Source of the DNA: JBKHXU01 sp046565865
Lineage (GTDB): Bacteria > Pseudomonadota > Gammaproteobacteria > Acidiferrobacterales > Sulfurifustaceae
Reading direction: 5' to 3'
DNA length: 39,569 bases
Assembly (NCBI GenBank): GCA_046565865.1
Contig: JBKHXU010000200.1
Span: forward strand, 1 to 39,569
Of the stretch, positions 32,601 to 39,569 are shown in pieces (position 1 is the stretch's first letter; the number at the start of each line of letters is the position of its first letter). Position numbers and translations under genes: made by a program. The notes under the pieces are model-generated. The model ran no database searches, was not told where the DNA came from, and saw nothing but the letters and a program-made list of their open reading frames with translations.

Positions 32601-33196
32601 AGTCGCAGAGCGGGGAAATCGACGAGATCGGCTTTACGCTCTACGCGGAGTTATTGGCGCGAGCGGTGCAGACGCTGCAGCGCGGCGGCGAAGTCACGGC
32701 GGCGCGGCCGCCGGGTACCGAGGTGGATTTGCACGCGCCCGCGCTGCTACCGGAAAACTACGTCCCGGACGTGCACATGCGCCTGGTGCTGTATAAACGC
32801 ATCGCCAGCGCGGCGAGCGCCGCGGCGCTGCAAGCGCTACAGGAGGAAGTGATCGACCGATTCGGCATGTTGCCGGAACCGGGACTGCTGCTGTTTCAGG
32901 CCGCGGCGCTCAAACTCCGGGCCGCGCCGCTCGGGGTCCGCAAGATCGACGCCGGCGCCAAGGGGGCGCGCATCGAGTTCGTGGAGAATCCGCCGATCGA
33001 TGCGACGGCGGTGCTGCGGCTGTTGCAAAGCGCGCCGCGGCGCTATCGCCTGGACGGACCGAATCGGCTGCGGGTGATACAGGACATGCCGGACGCCGCC
33101 AGTCGATTGAAAACGATTACCGAGACGCTATCGGCGCTGACGACCGAGTCAAAACCGGAACCGCGTCGCGATACATCAGCAGCGCGGCGACGCTAA
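29699..33196 (+). CDS. mfd: Transcription-repair coupling factor Mfd
   Basis: Mfd removes stalled RNA polymerase from lesions and recruits UvrA. The 1165-residue product has the UvrB-homology N-terminal region and the polymerase-interaction (CarD-like) domain near residue 485 (RIGDAVVHEDHGVGRYRG). The helicase motor has GDVGFGKTE near 635, DEEHRFGV near 735 and TATPIPRSLNMAL. A C-terminal TRCF domain has PENYVPDVHMRLVLYKRIA. The start is a GTG with no clear ribosome site. Its stop shares bases with the stop of the convergent def gene. Confidence 0.97.
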   Translation: MKSLLNLPLPTAAEESIAWRRLLGSAPGLAIAEAARATQSPLLVVARDVPAALELEEAVRFFRGSDGWPVRVFPDWECLPYDVFSPHAELIADRLSILARLPQYSRGVILVAASTLLARLPPRAYVAAQSFQLRVGDTLEPERLRHQLTEASYQNVSQVMEPGEYAVRGGLIDLYPIGSHTPYRIDLFGETIESIREFDAATQRSSRALDAIELLPAREFPLTDEAIQRFRQSFRARFEGDPQRVAVYRDISRGIAVPGIEFYLPLFFEHTASLLDYLPRETICILDDGAQRGARGFWREINDRYEQLRHDVERPLLSPNEVYWPVDTLLAGLNAHPQVLLIDPMDGGMETAASSEAVAVAPPPSLPIEPHAEQPYHNLIAFLRENRGRVLLVAETPGRRETLRSLLAEHGVAVADITDWTDFCRRDERIGLTAAPLARGLTLHGGRVTVITEPQLYGERVAQRRRRRRDERDAGAVIRDLTQLRIGDAVVHEDHGVGRYRGLQMIDVGNGANEFVTLEYADGDKLYVPVLSLQLLSRYTGTDAEHAPLHKLGGDAWDKAKQRALRKAHDAAAELLEIHALRAARQGIAFPPPDAHYRAFAEEFPFEETPDQARAIDEVLADMTAAKSMDRLVCGDVGFGKTEVAMRAAFLAAHAGKQVAVLIPTTLLAQQHYQNFCDRFAGTPYRIELLSRFRSKAEQAQTLAALAAGTAHIVVGTHRLLQPDVRFAQLGLIILDEEHRFGVRQKERLKQLRAEVDILTLTATPIPRSLNMALAGLRDISLITTAPEGRLSVKTLVNEWDRGLIREACLREIRRGGQVYYLHNEVRTIERTARELQELLPEATVQMAHGQMPERELEHIMLEFYHRRFNILVCSTIIESGIDVPTANTIIIERADKLGLAQLHQLRGRVGRSHHRAYAYLLIPPRGLLSAEARRRLEAIESLEELGAGFALASQDLEIRGAGELLGESQSGEIDEIGFTLYAELLARAVQTLQRGGEVTAARPPGTEVDLHAPALLPENYVPDVHMRLVLYKRIASAASAAALQALQEEVIDRFGMLPEPGLLLFQAAALKLRAAPLGVRKIDAGAKGARIEFVENPPIDATAVLRLLQSAPRRYRLDGPNRLRVIQDMPDAASRLKTITETLSALTTESKPEPRRDTSAARRR

Positions 33197-33726
33197 ATAT
33201 CGTTCCCTACCCGATCCGGGAACAACACGTCCTCGAACCCCAACAAACGCAAGTCCTTAAGCCGCATCGGGTAAAGGATGCCGTCGAGGTGATCGCACTC
33301 GTGCTGAACAACGCGCGCATGAAAACCCGAGACGGTGCGATCGATCGGGGTCCCATACTGATCGAAACCGGTATAGCGGAGCGAGTGATAACGCGACACG
33401 AGCCCACGCATACCGGGCACGCTCAAACACCCTTCCCATCCCTCTTCCATCTCCGCGCCGATGGGATGCAGGACTGGGTTGATCAGTACCGTTTGCGGCA
33501 CCGCTTCCGCGCGCGGGTAACGCGGATTTGCCTCGACGCCGAAAATGACCACGCGCAACGAGACGCCTATCTGCGGCGCCGCCAAGCCGGCCCCGTGATA
33601 GGCGGCCATGGTATCGAACATGTCCACCAGCAACTGCTCCAGCTCGGGCGTACCGAACGCCGTCACCGGCGCCGCCTTTTGATACAGCGTCGGTTCACCC
33701 ATCTTCAGGACACGTCGTACCGCCAT
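33193..33726 (-). CDS. def: Peptide deformylase
   Basis: Def removes the formyl group from new N-termini. The 177-residue product has all three family motifs: GAGLAAPQIG (45-54), EGCLSVPG (98-105, metal ligand C100) and QHECDHLDG (141-149, with H142, E143 and H146). The ATG at 33726 gives the conserved start MAVRRVLKMG. No fmt gene follows, so this is either the only deformylase or a second copy away from def-fmt. It ends overlapping mfd tail to tail. Confidence 0.95.
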   Translation of the reverse strand: MAVRRVLKMGEPTLYQKAAPVTAFGTPELEQLLVDMFDTMAAYHGAGLAAPQIGVSLRVVIFGVEANPRYPRAEAVPQTVLINPVLHPIGAEMEEGWEGCLSVPGMRGLVSRYHSLRYTGFDQYGTPIDRTVSGFHARVVQHECDHLDGILYPMRLKDLRLLGFEDVLFPDRVGNDI

Positions 33727-33822
33727 CAGGATCCCCTACACCGCCGTCGCGTCGCGTGAGCGTTTTGCATCATGCGGGCGGTTCGGCAATACTATAGAGC
33801 GAATCTCGCATCAGGAAGAACC

Positions 33823-34404
33823 GTGCGTCGTTATTGGATGTTACTGCTGCTCAGCTTGGTAGCGGCCGGCACCGCAACCGCCGCCGCGCCCACGGCGCCC
33901 AGCGCGTATGAAGTCGAGGTGATCGTATTCGAGAATCGCCTGCCCGACCTCGATGGCAACGAGCAATGGGGCGCGGGGCCAGTGACGGCGCAAGAAGCGA
34001 CCGATGCCATCGTCATCGGCGGCACTCCGACGGGATCGGATCTCGCCTCTGTCGCGGCCGCGCTCCAAAGCGATCCCCGCTATCGATTGCTCAGCCACCG
34101 GCGCTGGGTGCAGACGGCGGACAACAGGCCAGCAAGTTCGCCAGTCCTGCTGCGCACCGAAAATCGCGAGATCGACGGCTATGTACGGTTCTACATGAGC
34201 CGCTTCCTGCACGTCGAGGTGAATCTCGCGTTCCAACCGCAGGCGGCCGCCTTGGGCGGCGTCGATCCGGCGCCGACGCCATATCGCTTGAGCGAACAGC
34301 GCCGCGTCAGGAGTCAGGAGCTACATTACTTCGATCATCCGAAGTTCGGCGCGTTGGTGCGCGTCATTCCGGCCACGGCGGCCGCGCTCGGCAGCGATCG
34401 CTAA
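33823..34404 (+). CDS. csiV: CsiV-like exported protein
   Basis: From the GTG at 33823 the product is 193 residues. It has a signal peptide (about 1-20, RRYWMLLLLSLVAAG, then ATAAA) followed by YEVEVIVFENR, which is typical of CsiV, a periplasmic peptidoglycan-binding activator of LpoA/PBP1a first studied in Vibrio. The late motif QELHYFDHPKFGALVRVIP also fits. AGGAAG lies 4 bases before the GTG. A weak promoter (TTGCAT, 19 bases, TACTAT at 33790-33795) lies upstream. csiV beside mfd is a conserved order as I remember it. Confidence 0.78.
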   Translation: MRRYWMLLLLSLVAAGTATAAAPTAPSAYEVEVIVFENRLPDLDGNEQWGAGPVTAQEATDAIVIGGTPTGSDLASVAAALQSDPRYRLLSHRRWVQTADNRPASSPVLLRTENREIDGYVRFYMSRFLHVEVNLAFQPQAAALGGVDPAPTPYRLSEQRRVRSQELHYFDHPKFGALVRVIPATAAALGSDR

Positions 34405-35150
34405 GCGCGACAGAGCAGCGGTATCGCTTGCTCCAATACGGTACGTACCCGTGCCATTCCTTGTTCCAGATTCCGCTCGATCTGCGGCAAGCTGATCACG
34501 CCCTCCACTTTGCCGGCGGCGCGGTTGGCGACCACCGCTATCGTGGCGTAACACAGTTCCAACTCGCGCGCCAACGCCGCCTCCGGCATGCCGGTCATAC
34601 CGACAACATCGGCGCCGTCGCGCTCGAGCCGACGTATCTCGGCGGCGCTCTCGAAGCGCGGGCCTTGGGTCGCGGCATAGGTACCTTTTGCAGCGACCGC
34701 AATGCCGGCCCGGCGCGATGCGTCGATCAGAATGGTCCGCAGCGCATCGCAGTAAGGAAAGGTGAAGTCGACGTGCGTGACGTTACGGTGCTCACCGCCG
34801 AAAAACGTGTGTGCGCGCCCATAGGTGTAATCCAGAATCTGATCGGGAACCACGAGATCGCTGTCGTGAAGCGCATCCGCGATACCGCCGACAGCGGCGA
34901 CGGCGATGACGTTGGTCACCCCGGTCTCTTTAAGCGCCCATACGTTGGCGCGATAGTTGATCGCGTGCGGCGGAATGGTATGACTCGGTCCATGGCGCGG
35001 AAGAAATACCACCTCTTGCCCGCATAGCTCACCGAATGTCATGGGTGCCGACGGCTCTCCATACGGTGTGCGCACGACTTCGCGTCGGGTGATGCGCAGA
35101 TTTTTGAGTTGCGTCAGCCCGCTGCCGCCAATGATGGCGACCGCGGTCAT
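34401..35150 (-). CDS. S-methyl-5'-thioinosine phosphorylase (MTAP family)
   Basis: This 249-residue nucleoside phosphorylase of the MTAP/PNP family has IIGGSGL (6-12), FLPRHGPSHTIPPHAINYRA, GTYAATQGPRFESAAEI and DVVGMTGMPEAALARELEL. Its place beyond csiV matches the mfd-csiV-MTI phosphorylase order I recall in Pseudomonas, and the companion hypoxanthine phosphoribosyltransferase would use the hypoxanthine released from methylthioinosine. Strict MTA phosphorylase is the alternative; sequence alone does not decide. The start overlaps the upstream gene's stop (ATGA), and the stop overlaps csiV tail to tail. Confidence 0.85.
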   Translation of the reverse strand: MTAVAIIGGSGLTQLKNLRITRREVVRTPYGEPSAPMTFGELCGQEVVFLPRHGPSHTIPPHAINYRANVWALKETGVTNVIAVAAVGGIADALHDSDLVVPDQILDYTYGRAHTFFGGEHRNVTHVDFTFPYCDALRTILIDASRRAGIAVAAKGTYAATQGPRFESAAEIRRLERDGADVVGMTGMPEAALARELELCYATIAVVANRAAGKVEGVISLPQIERNLEQGMARVRTVLEQAIPLLCRA

Positions 35151-35701
35151 TCGCCCACCTCGGCATAGATGCCGGGTGCGTTGCGCAGATATCCCTTGTA
35201 ATCCATGCCGTACCCGAAGACATAACGATCGGGGACGTCGAGGCCGGCGAATTCGATCGTGATATTGTGCGGGCGTTGCCGTTGCTTTATCACCAGCACC
35301 GCCTTATAGACCTCGGCCGCCCCGTCTTGGCGATAGCGCCGCTCAATCGCCGCGAGCGTCGTTCCCTCGTCCAGGATGTCATCCACGAGCAGCACGATCC
35401 GCCCTTTTGGCGCCTCACTTGGGCCGACCCGCCAGTGCAGTTCGCCGCCGGTCAGTTGGTTGGTGTAACGCGTCGCATGGACATAGTCGGTTTGCAGCGG
35501 AAATTGCAACCGCGGCAGTAACATCCCGAACGGCACGACACCGCCGGTCATAACGCATACCAGCAGTGGATTGTGCAACGCCAGTCGTTTAGTAATATCG
35601 GCTGCCATGCGATCGAGCGCTTTTTCGACGACGCCCGCGTCGTAGAGCCGATCGGCGCGCCGCAGCACGGCCCACGCACGCTCCGGGGTAATATCGCTCA
35701 A
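35147..35701 (-). CDS. hpt: Hypoxanthine-guanine phosphoribosyltransferase
   Basis: The enzyme salvages hypoxanthine to IMP with PRPP. The 184-residue product has the PRPP motif VLLVDDILDEGTT near residue 103, the early loop VCVMTGGVVPFGMLL and the late PDRYVFGYGMDYKGYLRN. The start is unusual: the only start-like codon giving the family N-terminus is TTG at 35701, with no ribosome site, 6 bases after the stop of the DsrE-family gene and in the same frame. Reinitiation after that stop is likely. It overlaps the phosphorylase gene by 4 bases, forming a purine-salvage pair. Confidence 0.92.
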   Translation of the reverse strand: MSDITPERAWAVLRRADRLYDAGVVEKALDRMAADITKRLALHNPLLVCVMTGGVVPFGMLLPRLQFPLQTDYVHATRYTNQLTGGELHWRVGPSEAPKGRIVLLVDDILDEGTTLAAIERRYRQDGAAEVYKAVLVIKQRQRPHNITIEFAGLDVPDRYVFGYGMDYKGYLRNAPGIYAEVGE

Positions 35702-35707
35702 GGGGGA

Positions 35708-36076
35708 TTAATACGTAAACGTCACCGTATCGTCATCCATCGCTTGCGTGATGACGTAGGCTCCGCCAACCGTTTCTTCGATTTCGGGAATCAGCTCGTT
35801 GCCCCACAGCTCCAACGTTGGCGTGCAAACCTTGAACTTTACGCCCGCCTCGTGGGCATCCTTGATGAAGTCGTACACCGTCCGCGGACTCCCCTCTTGT
35901 ACGCGCAGCTTTTCGGCGACTCCTTTGATCGCCAGCTCGCCAGCTCGCGCGGTCAGTATCACCTCAACGTCGTACTCCATCGCCGCGGCGACGGTCGCCT
36001 GAAAGAATGGTGCGCCGAGCTCCGCGGGGCTTTTCGGATCGGTGTTGACCATCACGATCATGAGCCTGTCCGCCAT
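35708..36076 (-). CDS. DsrE/DsrF-family protein with a single cysteine
   Basis: The 122-residue product has the DsrE-like alpha/beta fold pattern: MADRLMIVMVNTDPKSPAEL at the N-terminus, VEVILTARAGELAI, then a lone C84 in VKFKVCTPTLELWG. That cysteine position resembles the sulfur-carrying cysteine of DsrE (C78 of the dsrE product in this window). It could be a sulfane-sulfur carrier outside the dsr operon; the actual role is unknown. It leads an operon with hpt and the phosphorylase and has a good promoter at 36108-36136. Confidence 0.8.
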   Translation of the reverse strand: MADRLMIVMVNTDPKSPAELGAPFFQATVAAAMEYDVEVILTARAGELAIKGVAEKLRVQEGSPRTVYDFIKDAHEAGVKFKVCTPTLELWGNELIPEIEETVGGAYVITQAMDDDTVTFTY

Positions 36077-36107
36077 TTGATATCGACTCCGTCCAAAGGT
36101 GGCCGCG

Positions 36108-36136
36108 ATTATAGCTTCGTCACGGTGACTGGAAAA
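36108..36136 (-). promoter_or_regulatory. Promoter of the DsrE-family/hpt/phosphorylase operon
   Basis: On the minus strand a perfect -10, TATAAT (36108-36113), lies 17 bases after a weak -35, TTTTCC (36131-36136). Transcription would start near 36101, about 25 bases before the ATG. The spacer holds the palindrome gtcac-g-gtgac (36119-36129), a possible operator between the two promoter boxes. Confidence 0.6.
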
Positions 36137-36142
36137 CCGGGG

Positions 36143-37105
36143 CTAACGCGAAGACGCACGCACAGGCGGAGAACGCGATGCCATGAAGTCGGCATACGCA
36201 AGAGCAATGCCACGATCGAGGTCCACCGTCGGCGACCAGCCGAGACGCGTCAGGCGGCTCGTATCGAGCAGCTTGCGCGGGGTGCCGTCGGGCTTCGTCG
36301 TGTCGAACACAAGATCCCCATCGAAGCCAACGACCGATTGCACCCGCTGCGCCAGCGCACGGATGCTCACTTCGGTGCCGGTGCCGATGTTGATCAGCTC
36401 GCCGATATCGCTCGCGTGCAATCGTTCCATCAGGAATACGCACGCGTCCGCCAGATCGTCGCTGTAAAGAAACTCACGCAGCGGCGATCCCGTGCCCCAT
36501 ACCGCCACGCTTGGCGCGCGCTGTACCTTCGCCTCGTGCATCTTGCGTATCAAGGCGGGCAATACATGGGCGGTATTGAGGTCGTAGTTGTCACCGGGGC
36601 CGTAAAGGTTCGTCGGCATGGCGCACAGAAAATCGGTCCCGTACTGGTGATTGTACGCGCCGCACATTTTAATGCCGGCGATCTTAGCGATCGCGTACGG
36701 TTCGTTGGTGTCCTCCAGCGGACCGGTCAACAGATAGTTCTCCTGCAGCGGCTGCGGTGCGTGCTTGGGATAGATGCAGCTTGAGCCCAGAAACAGCAGC
36801 TTGCGCGCGCCGTAGCGATAGGCAGCATGGATCACGTTCGCCGCGATCATCGTGTTCTGGTAGATGAACTCGGCGCGATAGGTATTGTTGGCCAGAATGC
36901 CGCCGACCTTGGCGGCCGCCAGAAACACGTACTCCTGTCGCTCGGCGGCAAAAAACGCCTGCACCGCCTGCTGGTCCGTCAGGTCTAGCTCGGCGTGCGA
37001 GCGCGTGACGATATTGCGGTATCCGCCTGCGTGCAAGCGCCGGACGATCGCCGAGCCGACCAGACCGCGGTGGCCCGCGATATACACCTTACTCAAGGGC
37101 GTCAT
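36143..37105 (-). CDS. fcl: GDP-L-fucose synthase
   Basis: Fcl (WcaG) epimerises and reduces GDP-4-keto-6-deoxymannose to GDP-L-fucose with NADPH. The 320-residue extended SDR protein has GHRGLVG (11-17), GSSCIYP from 107, and the catalytic pair Y137-x3-K141 in EPYAIAK. The motif PTNLYGPGDNYDLNTAHV is typical of the family. It starts one base after the gmd stop, so the two consecutive pathway steps are coupled. Confidence 0.95.
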   Translation of the reverse strand: MTPLSKVYIAGHRGLVGSAIVRRLHAGGYRNIVTRSHAELDLTDQQAVQAFFAAERQEYVFLAAAKVGGILANNTYRAEFIYQNTMIAANVIHAAYRYGARKLLFLGSSCIYPKHAPQPLQENYLLTGPLEDTNEPYAIAKIAGIKMCGAYNHQYGTDFLCAMPTNLYGPGDNYDLNTAHVLPALIRKMHEAKVQRAPSVAVWGTGSPLREFLYSDDLADACVFLMERLHASDIGELINIGTGTEVSIRALAQRVQSVVGFDGDLVFDTTKPDGTPRKLLDTSRLTRLGWSPTVDLDRGIALAYADFMASRSPPVRASSR

Positions 37106-37106
37106 G

Positions 37107-38222
37107 CTATTCGTGGCGGTCGGGCGAGGCGTATCCGTGGCGGCGGATCAGCGCATCGCGCTTCGCCGCCGCGAGATCGGCATCGACCATCTCAGCGACC
37201 AGCTCGTCGAAACTGATCTTGGGCTTCCACCCGAGCTTGGCACGCGCCTTGCTCGCATCGCCCAACAACGTCTCCACCTCCGTGGGTCGGAAATAGCGCG
37301 GATCGACTCGGACGATCGTCTGCCCCGGACGTAACGACGCCTCGGCGGCATCGGAAACGCGGCGCACGACGCCGGTCTCGTTCAGCCCCTCGCCTTCCCA
37401 ATCGATGACGATGCCGAGCCGGTCGGCGGCACGCGCGATGAAATCGCGCACCGCATACTGCGTGCCGGTGGCGATTACAAAATCTTCCGGCTGCGGCTGT
37501 TGTAACATCAGCCACTGCGCTTCGACATAGTCGCGCGCATGGCCCCAATCCCGCCGGGCGTCGAGGTTTCCCATGTAAAGGCACTGCTGCAGACCCAACC
37601 GGATTCGCGCGAGCGCACGGGTGATCTTGCGTGTGACGAACGTCTCGCCCCGCACCGGCGATTCATGGTTGAACAGGATGCCGTTGCACGCGTACATGCC
37701 GTATGCCTCACGGTAGTTCACCGTGATCCAATAGGCATACAGCTTCGCCACCGCGTACGGCGAGCGCGGATAGAACGGGGTCGACTCGCGCTGCGGTGTT
37801 TCCACGACTTTCCCGTACAACTCCGAGGTTGATGCCTGATAGAACCGCGTTTTCCTTTCCAAGCCCACGATACGTATCGCTTCGAGTAAGCGCAGGGTGC
37901 CGAGCGCGTCGGAGTCCGCCGTGTACTCCGGCTCCTCGAATGAAACCTGCACGTGGCTCTGCGCGGCAAGGTTGTAAATTTCGTCCGGCTGAACTTGCTG
38001 TACGACACGAAGCAGACTGCTCGCATCGGTCATGTCGCCGTAATGCAGGATCAGGCGACGCTTGGGCTCGTGCGGATCCTGGTATAGATGATCGATACGG
38101 TCCGTATTGAACAGCGACGTACGGCGCTTGATGCCGTGCACTTCATAACCCTTCGCGAGCAGAAACTCTGCGAGATACGCGCCGTCCTGCCCCGTGATTC
38201 CCGTAATTAAGCACTTTTTCAT
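37107..38222 (-). CDS. gmd: GDP-mannose 4,6-dehydratase
   Basis: Gmd converts GDP-mannose to GDP-4-keto-6-deoxymannose, the first step to GDP-fucose (or rhamnose). From the ATG at 38222 (MKKCLITGITGQDGAYL) the product is 371 residues. It has GITGQDG (8-14), YNLAAQSHVQVSFEEP, STSELYG and the YxxxK pair in SPYAVAK. The open frame goes back to 38252, but that would overlap galU; this ATG leaves a 19-base gap. It is followed by fcl. Confidence 0.95.
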   Translation of the reverse strand: MKKCLITGITGQDGAYLAEFLLAKGYEVHGIKRRTSLFNTDRIDHLYQDPHEPKRRLILHYGDMTDASSLLRVVQQVQPDEIYNLAAQSHVQVSFEEPEYTADSDALGTLRLLEAIRIVGLERKTRFYQASTSELYGKVVETPQRESTPFYPRSPYAVAKLYAYWITVNYREAYGMYACNGILFNHESPVRGETFVTRKITRALARIRLGLQQCLYMGNLDARRDWGHARDYVEAQWLMLQQPQPEDFVIATGTQYAVRDFIARAADRLGIVIDWEGEGLNETGVVRRVSDAAEASLRPGQTIVRVDPRYFRPTEVETLLGDASKARAKLGWKPKISFDELVAEMVDADLAAAKRDALIRRHGYASPDRHE

Positions 38223-38241
38223 ATGTTCGTCCGAAACCGAC

Positions 38242-39117
38242 TCAAAGCGCAAGCTTGCTAAGATAGTCGCGAAACTTCGCGCTTAGCTCGGGGTGCTCGA
38301 GCGCAAAATCCACGGTGGCCTGCAAGTAACCGAACTTGCTGCCGCAATCGTAGCGGCGACCGCTGAACTGGTAACACAGCACCTGTTCATGTTCTAACAG
38401 AGCCGCGATGCCATCAGTTAACTGGATCTCGCCGCCCGTGCCGGTGGGTACGCGCTCCAGCAAGGAAAAGATCCGTGCCGGCAAAATATAGCGGCCAACG
38501 ACCGCCAGATTGGACGGCGCTTGGTCGGGTTTCGGTTTCTCCACGATAGCGCGCACGCGACTGATACGCGGATCGGCTCCGAGCGACTCGGTCGCGACAA
38601 TGCCGTAGCTGCTGACTTCGTCCCGCGCCACGGCCTGCACACCGATCACCGCGCACTGGTATCGATTATAGACATCGACCATTTGCTGCAACACCGATGG
38701 TTCGGCGCGAATCACGTCATCCGCGAGGATGATTGCGAACGGATCGTCGCCAACAATTGGGCGCGCGCACAAAACGGCGTGTCCGAGACCCAACGCCTCC
38801 GGCTGACGCGTATACAGACACGAGACGTGATCCGGAAGCACACCGCGAATGGTCGCCAGCAAACTCTTTTTACCTTTGCTTTCGAGCTCCGTCTCGAGTT
38901 CCAACGCCTTGTCGAAGTGATCCTCGATCGAACGTTTGTGGCGGCCGGTAACAAAGATAAGCTCGTCCATCCCGGCCGCGACCGCCTCTTCCGCTGCGTA
39001 CTGAATAATCGGCTTGTCGACCAACGGCAACATCTCCTTCGGGCTCGCCTTGGTCGCCGGCAAAAATCGTGTGCCCAATCCGGCCACTGGAAATACCGCT
39101 TTTATAAGTCGCTTCAT
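38242..39117 (-). CDS. galU: UTP-glucose-1-phosphate uridylyltransferase
   Basis: GalU makes UDP-glucose from glucose-1-phosphate and UTP. The 291-residue product has the nucleotidyltransferase signature VFPVAGLGTRFLPATKASP at the N-terminus, EMLPLVDKPIIQYA, FAIILADDVI and VEKPKPDQAPSN. UDP-glucose feeds the Ugd enzyme encoded immediately upstream, whose stop overlaps this start (ATGA). The length is normal. Confidence 0.96.
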   Translation of the reverse strand: MKRLIKAVFPVAGLGTRFLPATKASPKEMLPLVDKPIIQYAAEEAVAAGMDELIFVTGRHKRSIEDHFDKALELETELESKGKKSLLATIRGVLPDHVSCLYTRQPEALGLGHAVLCARPIVGDDPFAIILADDVIRAEPSVLQQMVDVYNRYQCAVIGVQAVARDEVSSYGIVATESLGADPRISRVRAIVEKPKPDQAPSNLAVVGRYILPARIFSLLERVPTGTGGEIQLTDGIAALLEHEQVLCYQFSGRRYDCGSKFGYLQATVDFALEHPELSAKFRDYLSKLAL

Positions 39118-39569
39118 CGACCGATCCCAAAATATTCAAAACCCAATCCGCGCACCTGCGCGGGATCGTACTGATTGCGTCCGTCGAAAATCAGCGGTTG
39201 CCGCATGAGGTTCTTGATGTGAACGAAATCCGGATGGCGGAACGGCTTCCACTCGGTCACAAGCGCCATCGCGTCCGCTTGCTTGAGCGCATCGTACTGA
39301 TGTTCCACCAATTCGAGGCGCTTCGAATCGAACCACTTGCGCGGTAGATCGCGCCGCGCGACCTCCATCGCCGCCGGATCGTACGCACACACAGTCGCCC
39401 CGGCCGCGATTAACTCTTCCAGCAATGCGATCGATGGCGCCTCGCGCATGTCGTCGGTACCGGGCTTGAACGCCAGCCCCCACAGACCGATGCGCACATC
39501 CTTAAGCTGGCCGCGAAATCGCTCGTGGATCTTTTGAAACAACACGCGTTGCTGGGATTTGTTTCGGGC
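39114..39569 (-). CDS. UDP-glucose 6-dehydrogenase, C-terminal part (cut by window end)
   Basis: Ugd oxidises UDP-glucose to UDP-glucuronate with NAD. The open frame continues through the end of the window (ARNKSQQRVLFQKI at the edge). About 152 C-terminal residues are visible, including the UDP-binding domain signature GLWGLAFKPGTDDMREAPS, VCAYDPAA and LVTEWKPFRHPDF. It lacks here the N-terminal NAD domain and catalytic cysteine, which lie outside. It overlaps galU by 4 bases. Confidence 0.92.
   Translation of the reverse strand, partial: ARNKSQQRVLFQKIHERFRGQLKDVRIGLWGLAFKPGTDDMREAPSIALLEELIAAGATVCAYDPAAMEVARRDLPRKWFDSKRLELVEHQYDALKQADAMALVTEWKPFRHPDFVHIKNLMRQPLIFDGRNQYDPAQVRGLGFEYFGIGR

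Noticed and set aside
1..39569. CRISPR arrays, prophage or insertion sequences
   Set aside because: I see no regularly spaced repeats, cas genes, transposase or integrase; the only repeats are short intergenic ones.

Overview
The window is a high-GC chromosomal segment from a sulfur-oxidising bacterium, most likely a gammaproteobacterium. The housekeeping gene orders (ftsK-lolA-rarA-crcB-serS, mfd-csiV-MTI phosphorylase) are gammaproteobacterial, and the sulfur genes are the oxidative (reverse) type. A member of Acidiferrobacterales or a Thioalkalivibrio-like chemolithotroph would fit; this placement is an inference from gene content, not a search result.

Region 1 (480-13194, plus strand) is a complete oxidative dissimilatory sulfite reductase cluster in the order dsrA-B-E-F-H-C-M-K-L-J-O-P-N-R. 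DsrEFH passes sulfane sulfur to DsrC. DsrAB, with siroheme, oxidises DsrC-bound sulfur to sulfite. DsrL couples this to NAD(P) and DsrMKJOP to the quinone pool and periplasm. DsrN and DsrR help to mature or maintain the enzyme. DsrEFH plus DsrL, and no dsrD, argue for sulfur oxidation rather than sulfate reduction. Perfect or near-perfect hairpins lie only at the AB/EFHC, EFHC/MKLJOP and P/NR junctions, so they cut the operon into functional modules.

Region 2 (13281-17535) has a NarX/NarL-like two-component system where dsrS stands in Allochromatium. It converges on cysG, which makes siroheme, the DsrAB cofactor. cysG has an extended -10 promoter and a CRP/FNR-like palindrome upstream. A small lipoprotein gene lies behind it, divergent from a small membrane protein gene.

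Region 3 (17971-28983) is core housekeeping. On the minus strand are tRNA-Ser(UGA), serS, a DUF190 gene, crcB, a Sel1-repeat gene, rarA, lolA, ftsK and ald. trxB and an Smr-domain gene are on plus, and ispD-ispF on minus.

Region 4 (29017-36136) has carD divergent from mfd, then def, csiV, and a minus-strand operon of a DsrE-family protein, a hypoxanthine phosphoribosyltransferase and a methylthioinosine phosphorylase.

Region 5 (36143-39569, minus strand) is a nucleotide-sugar operon, ugd (cut by the window end)-galU-gmd-fcl. It supplies UDP-glucuronate and GDP-L-fucose for surface polysaccharide. I see no transposase, integrase, phage gene or CRISPR array. The most interesting signals are the modular hairpins in the dsr operon, the two-component system between dsrR and cysG, a two-copy stem-loop element whose stems differ in compensatory fashion, and the DsrE-family/purine-salvage operon.
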